A DNA stretch of 64,000 nucleotides from Celoporthe dispersa (taxonomy: Eukaryota; Ascomycota; Sordariomycetes; Diaporthales; Cryphonectriaceae), in contig WAID01000013.1 in NCBI GenBank assembly GCA_016584495.1, forward strand, positions 2,170,001-2,234,000, read 5' to 3'. Within the stretch, counting starts at the first letter, position 1; every line of letters begins with the position of its first letter. A program made the position numbers and the translations under genes. Positions 37,191 to 48,610 of the stretch are shown here, piece after piece. The notes under the pieces were generated by a model, which saw only the letters and a list, made by a program, of their open reading frames with translations, made no database searches and was not told where the DNA came from.

Positions 37191-40100
37191 CTACCCAAAA
37201 TTTTTCACCATGCGCAGGTACTCATAAATAGCGCCCATCTCCGCCCTCATCAGCCTCAAGGTCGGATACCCAAGCGACTTGATCACGGCCGTAGGGTCGC
37301 CCAGCTGCTTGTCCAACGCCTCCATCGCCCTCTCGAGCGCGGCGATCGCCCTCGGCAGGCCTTGGGGGATCTTCTTGAGATTCTTGATGTAGTTGGACTT
37401 GTGGATCGGCTTGGCGTGGCGGTTGAAGTGCGTCAAAGTGTCTTCCACGATCTTGTTCACGTCTGTCTCGCTCAGGCCCTCCAGCGGGTCCTCGGGGAGC
37501 GACGGCCCGGGCTGAGGGGGCTCGGGCTCGGGCTGGGGCGGTTGCTCTAGGGGAGGCTGCTTCTCTGGCTGTTCCTCCTTGGACGGCTGTTCTGTTGGGG
37601 GCTCCTCCTTAGAAGGCTCCTGCTCAGGCAAATCGTCCTTGGGAGGCTGCTCTGTGGGAGGCTCTTCCTTGGAAGGCTCCTGCTCAGGCAAATCGTCCTT
37701 GGGGGGCTGCTCTATGGGAGGCTGCTCTGGTTGAGGCTCTTCCTTGGGAGGCTGCTCTGTGGGCGGCTCTTCTGTGGGTGGCTCTTCTGTGGGTGGCTCT
37801 TCTGTGGGTGGCTCTTCTGTGGGTGGCTCTTCTGTGGGTGGCTCTTCTGTGGGTGGCTCTTCTGTGGGTGGCTCTTCTGTGGGTGGCTCTTCTGTGGGTG
37901 GCTCTTCTGTGGGTGGCTCTTCTGTGGGTGGCTCTTCTGTGGGTGGCTCGTCTGTGGGTGGCTCTTCTGTGGGTGGCTCTTCTGTGGGTGGCTCTTCTGT
38001 GGGTGGCTCGTCTGCAGGAGGTTGCTCTGGATGAGGCTCTTCCTTAGAAGGCTCTTGCTCAGGCAACTCGTCCTTGGGCGGCTCTTCCTCCTTGGGCGGC
38101 TCTCCCTGAGTTGGCTCATTCGTTGTAGGAGGCTCCGAATGAGGGTCTCCATGCTCGGTCGCTGGATTCTCTGTCCCAGCCTCTGAGCCAGGATCCACGC
38201 CCTTCCCGATCGAGCCTTCTCCGGTCAAAGGGTCGGGCTTGGTCGTCCCCAAATCGGGATTTGGAACTTCGCCACTGTGCTCGCTCCCAGTAGAAGGCTC
38301 TGTGCCCCCAGGCCCAGCACCTTTCCCTCCAGTCGAGCCAGGGGAATCTGGGCTGCCAGTCCCAGCACCTGCCCCAGCTCCAACACCTGCCCCAGCTCCA
38401 GCTCCAGCTCCAGCACCAGCACCAGATCCAGCTCCAAGCCCAGTGCCAGTCCCAGCACCAACACCTCCAGCACCTCCAACGCCGACTCCAGCTCCACTAC
38501 CAGCACCGGCTCCGGTTCCAGTGCCAGTACCGGCTCCAAGCCCAGTTCCAGTCCCAGCACCGGCACCAGCTCCAGTCCCAGCACCAGCTCCAATGCCAGC
38601 TCCACTACCAGCACCGGCTCCAATGCCCGCACCAGCACCAGCTTCAATGCCAGTGCCAACACCAGCACCAGCTCCAAGCCCAGTGCCAGCTCCAGCACCA
38701 GCTCCCAGCCCAGTGCCAGTCCCAGCACCAGCTCCAGTCCCAGCACCAGCACCAGTCCCAGCACCAGCTCCAATGCCAGCTCCACTGCCAGCACCAGCTC
38801 CAATGCCGGCACCAGCACCAGCACCAGCACCAGCTTCAATGCCAGTGCCAGCACCAGCACCAGCTCCAAGCCCAGTGCCAGCTCCAGCACCAGCGCCGAC
38901 ACCTCCAGCACCAGCACCAACACCTCCAGCTTCAGCACCTCCAACACCAACGCCAGCTCCAGTGCCAAGTCCTACACCTCCAGCTCCAGCACCAGCTTCA
39001 ATGCCAGTGCCAGTGCCAGCTCCAGCACCAGCTCCAAGCCCAGTCCCAGCACCAGCTCCAACACCAACACCAGGAGCAGAACCACCAGGAACTGGGACCT
39101 CAGGGGGCTCAGGGACCTCAGCAATCGGGCTCAGTGGACGAGGCGGAGGCCGCACATTAGGGCGGAGTTTTGGCAAGGCTTGAGATCCACCAGAGCCGGT
39201 AGATGGATTTAGGTGGCTGAGGTCGGTCCCGGCATTACGCAGGGCGTTGAGCACCCGGGTAATTGCTTCTGGGGGCTGTCTAGTGAGCCAGCCAAAGAAG
39301 CCCGCGTGGGGGATGCCGAGACCGAGCCCAAGGCCGAGCCCGAGGGCGAGATCCTTATCTTTGTTTTTCTTGCCCTTGCTTTCGTGAGCTGGCCAGTTAA
39401 ACTTAGGTGGTGGGCGAGGAATGGTGGGCCTGTCCGGAACGCCATCGTAGTCTAGGCCATCAGTCTTGGGCGGTGGGCGAGGAATAGGCCTGTCCGGCAC
39501 GACACTGTGGCCTGGCCCATCAGCCTTGGGCGGTGGGCGAGGAATGGGCCTGTCCGGCACGACACTGTGGCCTGGCCCATCAGTCTTGTGTGGTGGGCGA
39601 GGAATGGGCCTGTCCGGCACGACACTGTGGCCTGGCCCATCAGTCTTGTGTGGTGGGCGAGGAATGGGCCTGTCCGGCACGACACTGTGGCCTGGCCCAT
39701 CAGTCTTGTGTGGTGGGCGAGCAATGGGCCTGTCCGACACACCATCGTGGCCTGGGCTGTCAAGCTTGGGTGGTGGGCCAGGGGTGGGCCTTGACCAGAC
39801 AGACGAGGAGACGAGAGAGGGCAGTGAGGTGAGAGACCTCGATTCCGAGGAAAAGGGGGACGACAAGGCCGAAGACCAAGAGGACGGCGAGGCCAAAAGA
39901 GAAGATGACGCCGAGGGCGAAGGGGAGGACGTCGCCAAAGACGAAGACGAAGGCCAAGAGGACGACAAAACCAGAGGAAAAGACGAGGACGACGTCAAAG
40001 ATGAAGATGACGACGCCAACAAAGACGAAAGGGACGAACCAAAGGTTAGCGTCGAGGGCAGTGGCGATGGTGGCAAGGGGCTGGCTTCCAACGAGGTGGA

Positions 40101-40393
40101 GGAGGACGACAAGGAGCCAGAGGACGAGGACGCTGGCTCTGAGGTATTTCGGGTCCGCGTCCACCAGTCACTCGGCCCCGGCGACAGTCGCGTGGTCGTC
40201 AGATTGAGGCTGGCAGTTGGCCCCTGGAAAACATGAGTCGTCGTCCAACTCAACCCGTCGCTTGGCTCAGGAATAGGTTGGTCGGCCACCGTCGTTGTCA
40301 GCGTCGTCCATCGGTCGCTTGGGTTCGGACTAGACCGAGCCACCGTTGTCGGTGCTAGAGTGGTGGGTTCCGAGCTGGGCCGAGTCACGGCCA

Positions 40394-40424
<31 letters not shown>

Positions 40425-40779
40425 GGCTGGCTCCGACACACTCGGCCCCTCGGTTGGCTCGATGACGACTGGGGTGCTGGTGGTCGTCGAGGGGCTGGGG
40501 CGTGAGCCCCCGAGGCGGAAGTGGCACCTCGGGAGCCACGCGTGGTCGTCATCGCCCCAGGTGCATCCGAAGTCCAGACCTGGACCAGACATGGGGGCGG
40601 CGGGGGACTTGCCATTGCTGATATGACAAGTCGGGCGGAACGGGACAAAGCTGAGCCTGCAGCCCGCCACGACGGGCGGACCAGCGACCTCCTTGCAGGG
40701 GGCGGCGGGCGCGGCTGCGGCAAACCAAGCCAGCAGCACCGCCCAGAAAAAGGACCACAAGTGTGGGAGAGAACTTCAT
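37191..40779 (-). CDS. Secreted repeat protein: Cys-rich head, Ser/Thr stalk, Gly-Ala and Pro-Thr-Glu repeats
   Basis: No named family is recognised. The start at 40779 gives MKFSPTLVVLF and, after an inferred one-base excess in the A run 40747-40751, continues WAVLLAWFAAAAPAAPC: a clear signal peptide. The bridged length is 1,195 codons. Order: a head of about 65 residues with five Cys; a Ser/Thr-rich stalk, probably O-glycosylated; five 20-residue units like RPIPRPPHKTDGPGHSVVPD; a short basic linker with KGKKNKDKD; about 250 residues of alternating Gly-Ala with Thr, Val and Leu; then about 20 units of PPTEE with E/D/K-rich flanks; and a C-terminal helical domain of about 100 residues (SETDVNKIVEDTLTHFNRH onward). 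It looks like a wall-associated or matrix protein. No GPI signal is seen. Without the bridge a second start, MWSFFWAVLL at 40760, also gives a signal-like sequence. Confidence 0.8.
37740..38025. repeat. 15-bp tandem repeats coding PPTEE
   Basis: About eighteen copies of tctgtgggtggctct, mostly perfect, with rare ctcg variants. They encode acidic Pro-Thr-Glu pentads on the minus strand. Copy number may be unreliable in an assembly. Confidence 0.9.
38350..39085. repeat. Degenerate 6/12-bp repeats coding Gly-Ala
   Basis: Repeats built from ccagca/ccagct hexamers on the plus strand, read as GAGAG-type sequence on the minus strand with interspersed TG, LG, IE and VG. Larger blocks of about 100 bases recur imperfectly within it. 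Confidence 0.85.
39460..39770. repeat. 60-bp tandem repeats, three copies identical
   Basis: Five units of 60 bases. The units at 39541-39600, 39601-39660 and 39661-39720 are identical; the outer units differ at a few positions. They encode the 20-residue RPPHKTDGPGHS units on the minus strand. Confidence 0.95.
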
Positions 40780-42451
40780 AGTGGTGGGCAAGTCACCACG
40801 CAACAAGAGACAAAGAAGAAGAGAGAGCTCGGGACTACCTCAAAGGCGATGTGAGAGGTCGAATGTTTCTCTTTTCGTCTTGATGAGGAGATAAGTGAAG
40901 AAAACGGCCTCGTTAACCGGGAGAAGGTCTTCCTTTATATATCCTTTCCGAGCCAGAGAGATGGTCACTTGCACAAGTGCACCGTCTCAGCTTCCACCCT
41001 AGGACTGACGATGAACATTAGCACTTTGAATAAGTTTTTGACGGACCTCTCCTAGCTCTTCCGCATTGACACTCGTTCTATAGTTCCTTCGGCTGGTGTG
41101 TTTGGCGATGATCTTGTCATGAAGCACTTATATGCACTCATGTGCCGAGCTAGTTCAGCTTTGCCATTTCGTATGCACGTAGAGGAAGGCCGCGAACTTC
41201 TAGCTTGTGGGTCAATCCAGATTCCATGAGCACACGAAGGATGTTCTTGGCTTAATTTGGACCTGATTATTTGGACATAACATAGCTAGGCTGTCTGTAG
41301 GTGCACATGTAGTACATATCCATGGTGGCGAGATCATCTACGAGAGTGTGGCACTAGGTCGACAAGATGTTCAAATTCTACACCGTCGTGATATAGTCCA
41401 CCACCTATACACATCTAGAAATCATCATGTAGATTTAATCCACCATAGGATGCGCACATGGCATCAACTGTTTCCCTTCTCTATCTAGTAAGTACCTAGC
41501 ATTGAAAAATTTGCATCACTCATCGGCTGACTAGTTGCAATTCTAGCAAAGACTCTTCTCGCGTACTAGTTATGGGACAAGCTGCGGCCGACCTCGTGAC
41601 CAAATATTTGTGTACATACCTACTATATTTATTTTATTACACTGACCAGGGAACCAGAACTTTATGATGAAGAAGAAAATGAACCGCGGGAAGAAAGTCT
41701 TGTTTTGAAAATAGAAGACGCAAATTATGCCTTGCTCGTTGAGCCGTGTTTCTGTTTTACAGAAATTGCGATGAGAGAGGCAAAGCCCTCATTGGATGTA
41801 TTAGTGCAAAGAAGAGGCACACATTAACACGATCACACAATCGTCCATGTGCCTTAGCACGGCCTGGACGCTAGCTAGAGAGTGTAGGACAGAGCTCGGG
41901 CACATGTCGAATTAAGGCCCGGTTCAAGTCTAGTAGTAGCATACTTAAGTAGTAGTTAAGTCTAGGTGACCTAGCCGAGACGACAAAAGGGCTGAGCAGC
42001 AGACGGCGGCGGTAAGCCTTGATATTTAATTACGGCGTGGCGACCTGCTCCGACAGCGGTTAGATATGGCAGGTAAGCCTGGGGCTGAACGCATAGGTGC
42101 ATGCTCATCCAGCCATGGCTCGCCTGTAACGAGGAGCCAGGGTTGCACGTTGTAGTTGGGATTTCCAGGATCGGGCAAAGGAGCGAGGCAGAAATCTTGT
42201 GTGGTGACTCAACGGGAGGTGAGGGGGTCTGTCTTGCATTGCGATAACGCTCATTTGCGCGCGGCCGAGCAGATACAGTCATCATTCCCCGGTCATTTTC
42301 GGAAAGGCTCAAGACATTAGCTTCAAATAACATCAGAGAAGCTTGTGAGCCATTCAACTCAGTCTTGATGCTTGAGACATTGCGGTTTTTTTGTACCGAT
42401 ACAGCCTTGCTACAGCTAGAAGTCTAGCGAGACAGACCCGCCTCAGCGAAG
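40780..42451. other. Gene-free, AT-richer stretch
   Basis: 1.67 kb. The first 200 bases are the leader and promoter of the secreted repeat protein, with a TATA-like tatata near 40937. From about 41000 to 42000 no coding signal is seen and base composition is clearly less GC-rich than the flanking genes. It could be degraded repeat DNA, but I find no terminal repeats or transposase. Confidence 0.55.
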
Positions 42452-43043
42452 ATGGCAAGCCCTCAGAGTTGGACACACCACGGTCCAGACGCCACATACG
42501 TGTGCTCGACGGACCCAAGCATACTTGATCTCCAAGCCCTGAATGCAGCCCTCGGCTCCGATATGCTCTGGTGGGCGAGCGCACTACCTGAAGATCGCCT
42601 CAAGACCATGGTCGACAATTGCCTGGTCCTCGCCATGTACCACGTCGAAGGTGAGCAATATCGAGCCGATGCCGGGCTGGCTGACCGACTGCACGTGCCG
42701 AGTGCGCACCCATCCCTTCGCCCGCTGACCCGTTGCAGACTCTCAGAAGCGTACCATGATTGGTGCTGCCCGACTCATCACCGACCGCGTCACGTTCGGC
42801 TATCTGACAGACGTGTACGTGCTGAAGGAGCACCAGCAGAGAGGGCTCGGGACGTTCCTGATGAAGTGCCTGAACGAGGTCTTGGACGGCTGGCCGGAGC
42901 TCAGAGCCCTGTGGATCCTCTCGAGCAGTCCGGAAAGCCGGAAGCTGTATGAGAAGATCTTTGGCACGGTCGACTTCTTTGAGGAGAACTCAAACCCGAA
43001 CTTGAGGCTGCTGGAGAAGAAGGGACCCAAAGTCAGCCATTGA
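42452..43043 (+). CDS. GNAT-family N-acetyltransferase
   Basis: Transfers an acetyl group from acetyl-CoA to an unknown amine. Exons 42452-42650 and 42739-43043 give 167 residues; the junction restores HVEGDSQKRTMIGAAR. The acetyl-CoA loop is seen in HQQRGLGTFLMKCL, preceded by the beta strand FGYLTDVYVL. ESRKLYEKIFGTVDFFE matches the C-terminal part of small fungal GNATs, in which Tyr after SR(K)L acts as the usual general acid. The C-terminus ends near 43043, only 90 bases from the end of the oppositely oriented Trm7 gene. Confidence 0.85.
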
Positions 43044-43133
43044 GTCTTCCGCTGCAAGAGCAGAGAGAGAGAAGGGGGGGGGGGGGTCACAGGCCAAGCA
43101 ATCCAGCGAGATATTGGACGTTACTTACGTTAC

Positions 43134-44417
43134 TCAGCTCCTTACGGTCTTGCCGTATGCACCCCCAGCTGCTCTCCGCATCTCGATGGCTCGTTTGTAA
43201 GGTGGTGCTGTAGGCGGCTGAACAGGATCCAGTGTGACATGGTCTTCCGGTAGTTGGTAAGATGCATCAGAGTCGAAGGCAGATAGATCTCCACAGGCAA
43301 TAAACGGTGCGATCCAACGAACATCATACCCGTGAGGCTCCGTCTCGTCCTCGATCTCAACCTCCACAATGCCGTCCTCCCGGGGTTGAGCTCCACTGTC
43401 GGGCGTCCAGTCCCACGAGCCAGTCATTGGGTTTTGCATCGTAGCTTTCGCAATGATTGGTAGCTGTGACGTTCTCTCTCTAATCATGTCTGGCAGATTG
43501 TGACCCACGCCAAGCGGCTCGTCCAGGCTTGCAATGAATCCGGGAGGCGGCTGAAAGTTCAGGCAGACGATGAAGGCCTCGATGCTGCTAGCTCTTGATG
43601 ACCTGGGCTTTGCAACGACTACCCGCTCAAAGAAGAGCTTCAGCTGTGCGTAGAGAACATCCACATTCCTGCCCCTAAATATCTTGGCCACAAACTTCCC
43701 GCCCGGCTTCAACACGCACAGGGCCAGGTTGAGCGCGGCGAAGAGGAGCTGGGACTGGACGTAGATATCCAGATCATGAAGACCTGTGACGTCTGGAGCG
43801 CCGTCGCTCAGCACCAGGTCAACCGGGTGAGAGGCCTGCTGGGTCATGCTGCTAGGATCATATTCCGGGTCGAGGGTCTTCAGAAGAAGCGGGACAGTCG
43901 CCGGGTGCGTGATATCGGCGCGGAGGGTGATGATGCCGGGCAGGGGGCTGATGGGCTGCAGGTCGATGGCGACAATCTTGACATCCTCACGAGGCTTCGG
44001 CGCACCATCATTCCGCTGAGAAGAAGTCTTTGGAAGACCGGCGGCGGTCTTCTCCGGTGCAAAGACGCGCAGCATCTGCTGGCGGAACTGGGCCTCCTTG
44101 TCCTGCCATGCCGACCGGCCAAACTTCTCGCCCTTGATCAGGACCCGGGATAACACCTGCGACCAGCTCCCTGGGGCGGCGCAGAGGTCCACCACGCGGG
44201 TGACGTCCTTGAAGAGGTCGAATTCTGTTGATAGCGTGGTCAGTCTGGTGGTGGTAGGATGACAAAATTATGTGTGTGTGTGCGCGCGCGCCAGAAGTGA
44301 CAATTGGTAAGTACCTTCATCCAGTTGCAAGAGCTTGAATGCGCTCCTGGCGCGCCAGCCTTGCTCTTTTGCTAGCCGGTAGTATGCATCACGCTTGTCC
44401 TTGGAAGATTTGCCCAT
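43134..44417 (-). CDS. trm7: tRNA (ribose-2'-O)-methyltransferase, Trm7/FtsJ family
   Basis: Trm7 methylates the 2'-OH of anticodon-loop nucleotides 32 and 34 using SAM. Exons 44417-44315 and 44224-43134 give 397 residues. The start MGKSSKDKRDAYYRLAKEQG is the family norm. SAM binding is VVDLCAAPGSWSQVLS. The K-D-K-E catalytic set is visible: Lys in the N-terminal RDAYYR/ARSAFKL block, Asp in VLSDGAPDVTGLHD, Lys in KPGGKFVAKIF and Glu in SIEAFIVCL. The C-terminal 100 residues are an extension common in fungi. The intron carries an alternating GT/GC run. It shares a 300-base divergent promoter with the ribosome-assembly helicase Mak5. Confidence 0.93.
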
Positions 44418-44718
44418 GGTAATGAGATTATGTCAGGACAAGGCTGAAGTGACTTGAGGAAGAGGACGAGTTCACAGCGTAAACGCTATGTGAAGAAGAC
44501 TCCAGTGCCTGTGATCGCTGAAAAATCCGCTGGCAGGGGTCCGCTGTAGGGCCTGCATCGATAAAGTCTAGCTTGGCGCGGGCAATTCTCTGGGCCCACT
44601 TTATTTTTTTTTCCCCTACGAACCTACAAGTATTTTTTTTGCGACGTCGACCACTCGCATCGAATTCGCAGCGCCAGCTACGACTACGATTAAAGGCATA
44701 CAGGACGCCCAGGACACG
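44418..44718. promoter_or_regulatory. Shared divergent promoter, Trm7 / Mak5
   Basis: Only 301 bases separate the start codons of two translation-related genes. The element TGAAAAAT at 44519-44526 resembles the core of the RRPE box found upstream of ribosome-biogenesis genes in yeasts. Two T-runs lie near the Mak5 side (44603-44611, 44632-44640). That it acts as a shared promoter is inferred from layout. Confidence 0.5.
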
Positions 44719-47052
44719 ATGGTCGACAACATGAAGAAAAGAAAACTGGCAGCAGCCTCTGTCGCAGCGCCCTCCAAGAAGCAGAAAAAAGGTTTGGTCG
44801 GACAGAAGAAGGGCGCGCCAGCAGCACCCGCGAGACCAAAGCGAGCCGTCGACGCCAACAAGCTGCCATGGAAGGCCGTCGAGATCCCCGAGATGTTCGA
44901 CGATGCCGAGGGCTTCTTCGGCCTGGAGGAGGTCACAGGTGTCGATGTCGTGCGCAATGGCAACACGATCAAGTTTGTTACCGCTGTGGAGCCCGAGGAG
45001 GACGGTGAAGAGTTCGAAGGTTTCGAGGATGAGCCCGAGAGCTCCAAGAAGACGAGCAAAGCTGAAGACGAGCGCGCCCAATCCGATGCCGTAGCGAAAC
45101 CAGAACCGAACAAAGCAGACAATTCAGACAAGAAACAGCAGGCGCAAAATGAAAAGAAGGAGAAGAAAGCGAAGAAGATGGCGAGAGCAGCGCAGTCTGA
45201 GGCTGATCCGGAGCTGGAGAGCAATGTGTTTACCACGGTCGGCGATGCGGCGGCGGAAGACGCTGCTGAGGATATCGACATGTCTGCCTGGTTGCCTCTC
45301 GATCTGTCTCCCCGGATGTTGTCGTCACTCGCAAGACTGAAGTTTACCAAGCCTTCCGACATACAAGCAGCTGCAATACCAAAGATTCTCGCCGGTCATG
45401 ATGTCATTGGGAAAGCTTCCACGGGGTCCGGAAAGACGCTGGCCTTCTCGATACCGATGGTGGAAGCTTGGCTGTTAAGACAAGAAGAGGGTGATGCTAA
45501 GGATGATAGATCACCAGTTGGCTTGATCATGTCACCAACCAGAGAGTTGGCCCACCAGCTTACGAACCACATCAAGGAATTGTGTGCCGGTCTGCCTACT
45601 GCACCGTATGTCTGTTCTGTCACCGGTGGCCTGTCGGTATTGAAGCAGCAGCGACAGCTGGAAAAGGCAGACATTGTGGTTGGAACTCCAGGTCGCCTGT
45701 GGGAGGTGTTGAGCTCGAGCAATGCGTTGCTAGACTCGTTCAAGAAAGTCAGCTTCTTGGTGGTGGACGAGGCGGATCGCCTTCTCACGGAAGGGCACTT
45801 CAAAGAAGCCGAGGAGATCCTACAGGCCATCGATAGGATCACGGTTGACGAGGAGGACGACGAACCCGAGCTGTTTCCAAGGCAGACTCTCGTTTTCTCT
45901 GCGACTTTCAATAAGGGACTCCAGCAGAAGCTGGCTGGCAAGGGAAAGTTCGACTTGATGAGCGATGCGCAGTCCATGGAGTACCTTCTGAAGAAGCTGA
46001 ATTTCAGGGAAGAGAAGCCAAAGTATGTTGACGTCAACCCGGTGTCGCAAATGGCTCAGGGGCTCAAGGAAGGCCTGGTGGAATGTGGTTCAATGGAAAA
46101 GGTAGACAGCCCTACCCTCCCTCCCCCCCCCCCGCGGCACCCCCAAAACGTGATTCGGAATGAGTTGCTGACCCTACACTAGGACCTCTATCTTTACGCC
46201 TTACTACTCTTGCAATCTACACAGCGCACATTAGTCTTTACGAATTCTATCAGTGCCGCCCGACGCCTCGTACCCATGCTTCAAAATCTCAACCTCACTG
46301 TCCACGCCCTGCACTCCCAGATGCCCCAGAAGGCCCGACTCAGATCCGTTGAGCGCTTCACGGGCGCAAAACCCGGAACGGCTTCCGTCCTCATTGCCAC
46401 AGACGTAGCTGCCCGCGGTCTCGACATTCCAGGCATCGACGCCGTCATACATTATCACGTCCCCCGCGCCGCCGACGCCTACGTCCACCGTTCCGGCCGT
46501 ACTGCAAGAGCAGACAAGTCCGGGCTCAGCGTCCTGCTCTGTGCTCCCGAAGAAGTCGTTCCCACACGAAGGCTCATTGCGAAAGTGCACGCATCAGCCA
46601 AGTCGCGCTCGGGGATAAAGAAGACCGACTTTTTTGTACAGACGATCGATCTCGACCGACGCCTCGTAAACCGCTTGAAGGAGCGTGTGACATTGGCAAA
46701 GAAGATTGCTGATACACAGCTTGCAAAGGAGAAGGGCAGCAAGGAGGACGACTGGATGAAGAACGCGGCAGAGGAACTAGGTGTTGACTACGACAGCGAT
46801 GACATGGAGCAGATGGGCAAGTGGGGTGGCCGAGGAAGTGGCAGGAAAGCGAAGCAGGACGAGGCGAGAGGATTGTCGAAGGCAGAGGTTGGTGCCTTGA
46901 GAGCCCAACTGAAGCAGCTGCTCTCCAAGAGAGTCAACACTGGTGTCAGCGAGAAGTATATCGCTGATGGCACCGTCGATATGGATGAACTGCTCAGGGG
47001 TGCCAAGGGCGGTTTTCTCGGCAAGGTTGATGGCCTGGAGCTCGATGACTGA
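44719..47052 (+). CDS. mak5: ATP-dependent RNA helicase Mak5 (DEAD box)
   Basis: A nucleolar helicase for 60S ribosomal subunit assembly. Exons 44719-46101 and 46183-47052 give 750 residues, matching the family. The N-terminus is Lys-rich, followed by the Mak5 signature LPWKAVEIPEMFDDAEGFFGLEE. Helicase motifs: Q motif KFTKPSDIQAAAIP, ASTGSGKT, PTRELAHQ, TPGRLWE, DEAD as VVDEADRL, SAT in VFSATF, TDVAARGLD, HRSGRTARA. The C-terminus includes MDELLRGAKGGFLGKVDGLELDD. The intron begins at GTAGAC and contains a long C run at 46125-46135, but the flanking frame is intact. Confidence 0.95.
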
Positions 47053-47358
47053 GTTACCAGGCTCACATGAGAAGCGTTCAGAATCAAATCCATGATTGGA
47101 GAAGTTCATTTGAGGGAAGCAACTTCACGTGTGTAAATGGTCATGCTGGCAGCAGCCATCAATATTGACTCGAAAGTGGCGCATGAGTAGACACTATTTC
47201 AGAGAAAACGCTGTTTGCTATACGAGTGCCTGCAATCTGACTATATTATTGGATCTATCTCTGTGGTGTATATAATTGACGCTAATCTCAAGAGGCTTTT
47301 GAAGTCGCAACCTTGATGAATGACTATGCAGGAGAGCTGCGTCACTCTTCTGAAAATA

Positions 47359-48610
47359 CTAGTCTTCTTCTAGCGTTTTTATAATTGCGAGACTGATTCT
47401 GCAAGCCACAATGCCCACAAAGACTAGAAAGTTAATGACTACCGTAGCCCATCCCAGTCCCATCGCCACAGACCCGAGGGCTTGTCCTGACAGCCCCGCC
47501 TGTCAAGACCGTAACCATCGTTGCCGCGCCTGAACTGGCCAGATGTTGCCAAAAGACGGAGAGCAGTGCCATCATGGCAGTAACCAGGGCCAAGTACATC
47601 GATATACCCAATATAGGATACAAATAAGGAGTTTTTCGTCTCACGTCTCTTTCGCTGCCGTAGAACTGCTCGCTGCCTTCAGACACTGTTCTTTCTGTCT
47701 CCTCCTCCTGTTTAGGCCGCAACACAGCCGGATAGACACTTAGACAGCAGAAGGCAACGAAATTGCAGGCCATTGATATGAACCTGATAGTAGACAGTCA
47801 GTTCTATACCCTTGCATACTTCTCGTTTTAGGAGCGTGTCTAGTAGAAGAAGTGGTGGCTAACATCAGTCCATCGAACACAACCTCGTCCCTGAAGCTTT
47901 TCCCAAGATTTACAAGTCCGAGTGGATCATACGAGGCTGTTTCGTTCGCATCGGCTGTCGTGGCTACCTCAGAGACTCTGTTGATGATCGTGTTGAAACT
48001 TGGTGAACATGACCACCCCGAGGGCAGCTTAGCACAGGCCCCAATGAAGCCCACACGTACTTCCAATGAGTGAGTAGTGTTACCGACCACAGATGCTAGC
48101 AGCGCTGATACGTTACTATCGGACGTGTTGCCGTGATTTGCATAGGAAAGCGAGAGCAGGTAGACGTCGCGAAGTCCATACACGGTACAACCGGCCGAGA
48201 CGAGCGCTAAGAAATATGAAGTCCATGTTTAGTTCATGATAATAAAATGATGACCAGGCGATCTGTAATTACGGGTCAAATGTAACTCACCGAAGAAAAC
48301 GATCGCAATCGTGCTCAGTATCATCAAGAGGTGGTTGTAATAGACGTAAGGCACAAACCTCCTCCAGCCCCTCCCCGGCTAGTGTGGTCGAAGTTGTTGA
48401 ATTAGTCGTCGCATTGGAGTTTCGGTAGGATCGAGGCGGGTTCGAGCTCCTCGATGCGCGGGGCCCATTTGATCTCTGCGAGGGGCGTGTCCCGTTCGAT
48501 CTAGCTGAGGGAAGAGTTGCCTGCGACCCCCGCGATGAGTTGTTCCTCTTTGACTTCTTTGACGACTTCCGGAATGAAAGTAGCCAGCTGGGCGTACCAC
48601 CAACGGCCAT
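47359..48610 (-). CDS. Fig1-family Ca2+ regulator / mating membrane protein
   Basis: Fig1 proteins aid calcium influx and membrane fusion during mating. Exons 48610-48291, 48206-47864 and 47783-47359. A Ser/Asn/Arg-rich cytoplasmic N-terminus leads to FVPYVYYNHLLMILSTIAIVFF, the first membrane segment. An extracellular loop follows with GLRDVYLLSLSYANH, EVRVGFIGACAKLPSGWSC and DPLGLVNLGKSFRDEV, then three more membrane segments ending CRISLAIIKTLEED. Two one-base excesses are inferred, at the C run 48368-48371 and the G run 47478-47480; bridging them gives exactly 361 residues. The GxxC...W-C pattern and four membrane segments support the Fig1 family. The protein is probably at the plasma membrane. 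Confidence 0.82.

Noticed and set aside
37740..38025. Regular direct repeats resembling a CRISPR array
   Set aside because: Units are contiguous 15-mers without spacers, in frame within a coding region of a eukaryote.
38239..39212. Two long plus-strand frames, one Pro/Ala-rich and one Ser/Thr-rich
   Set aside because: Mirror images of the Gly-Ala repeats; the minus-strand frame has a signal peptide and flanking domains, these do not.
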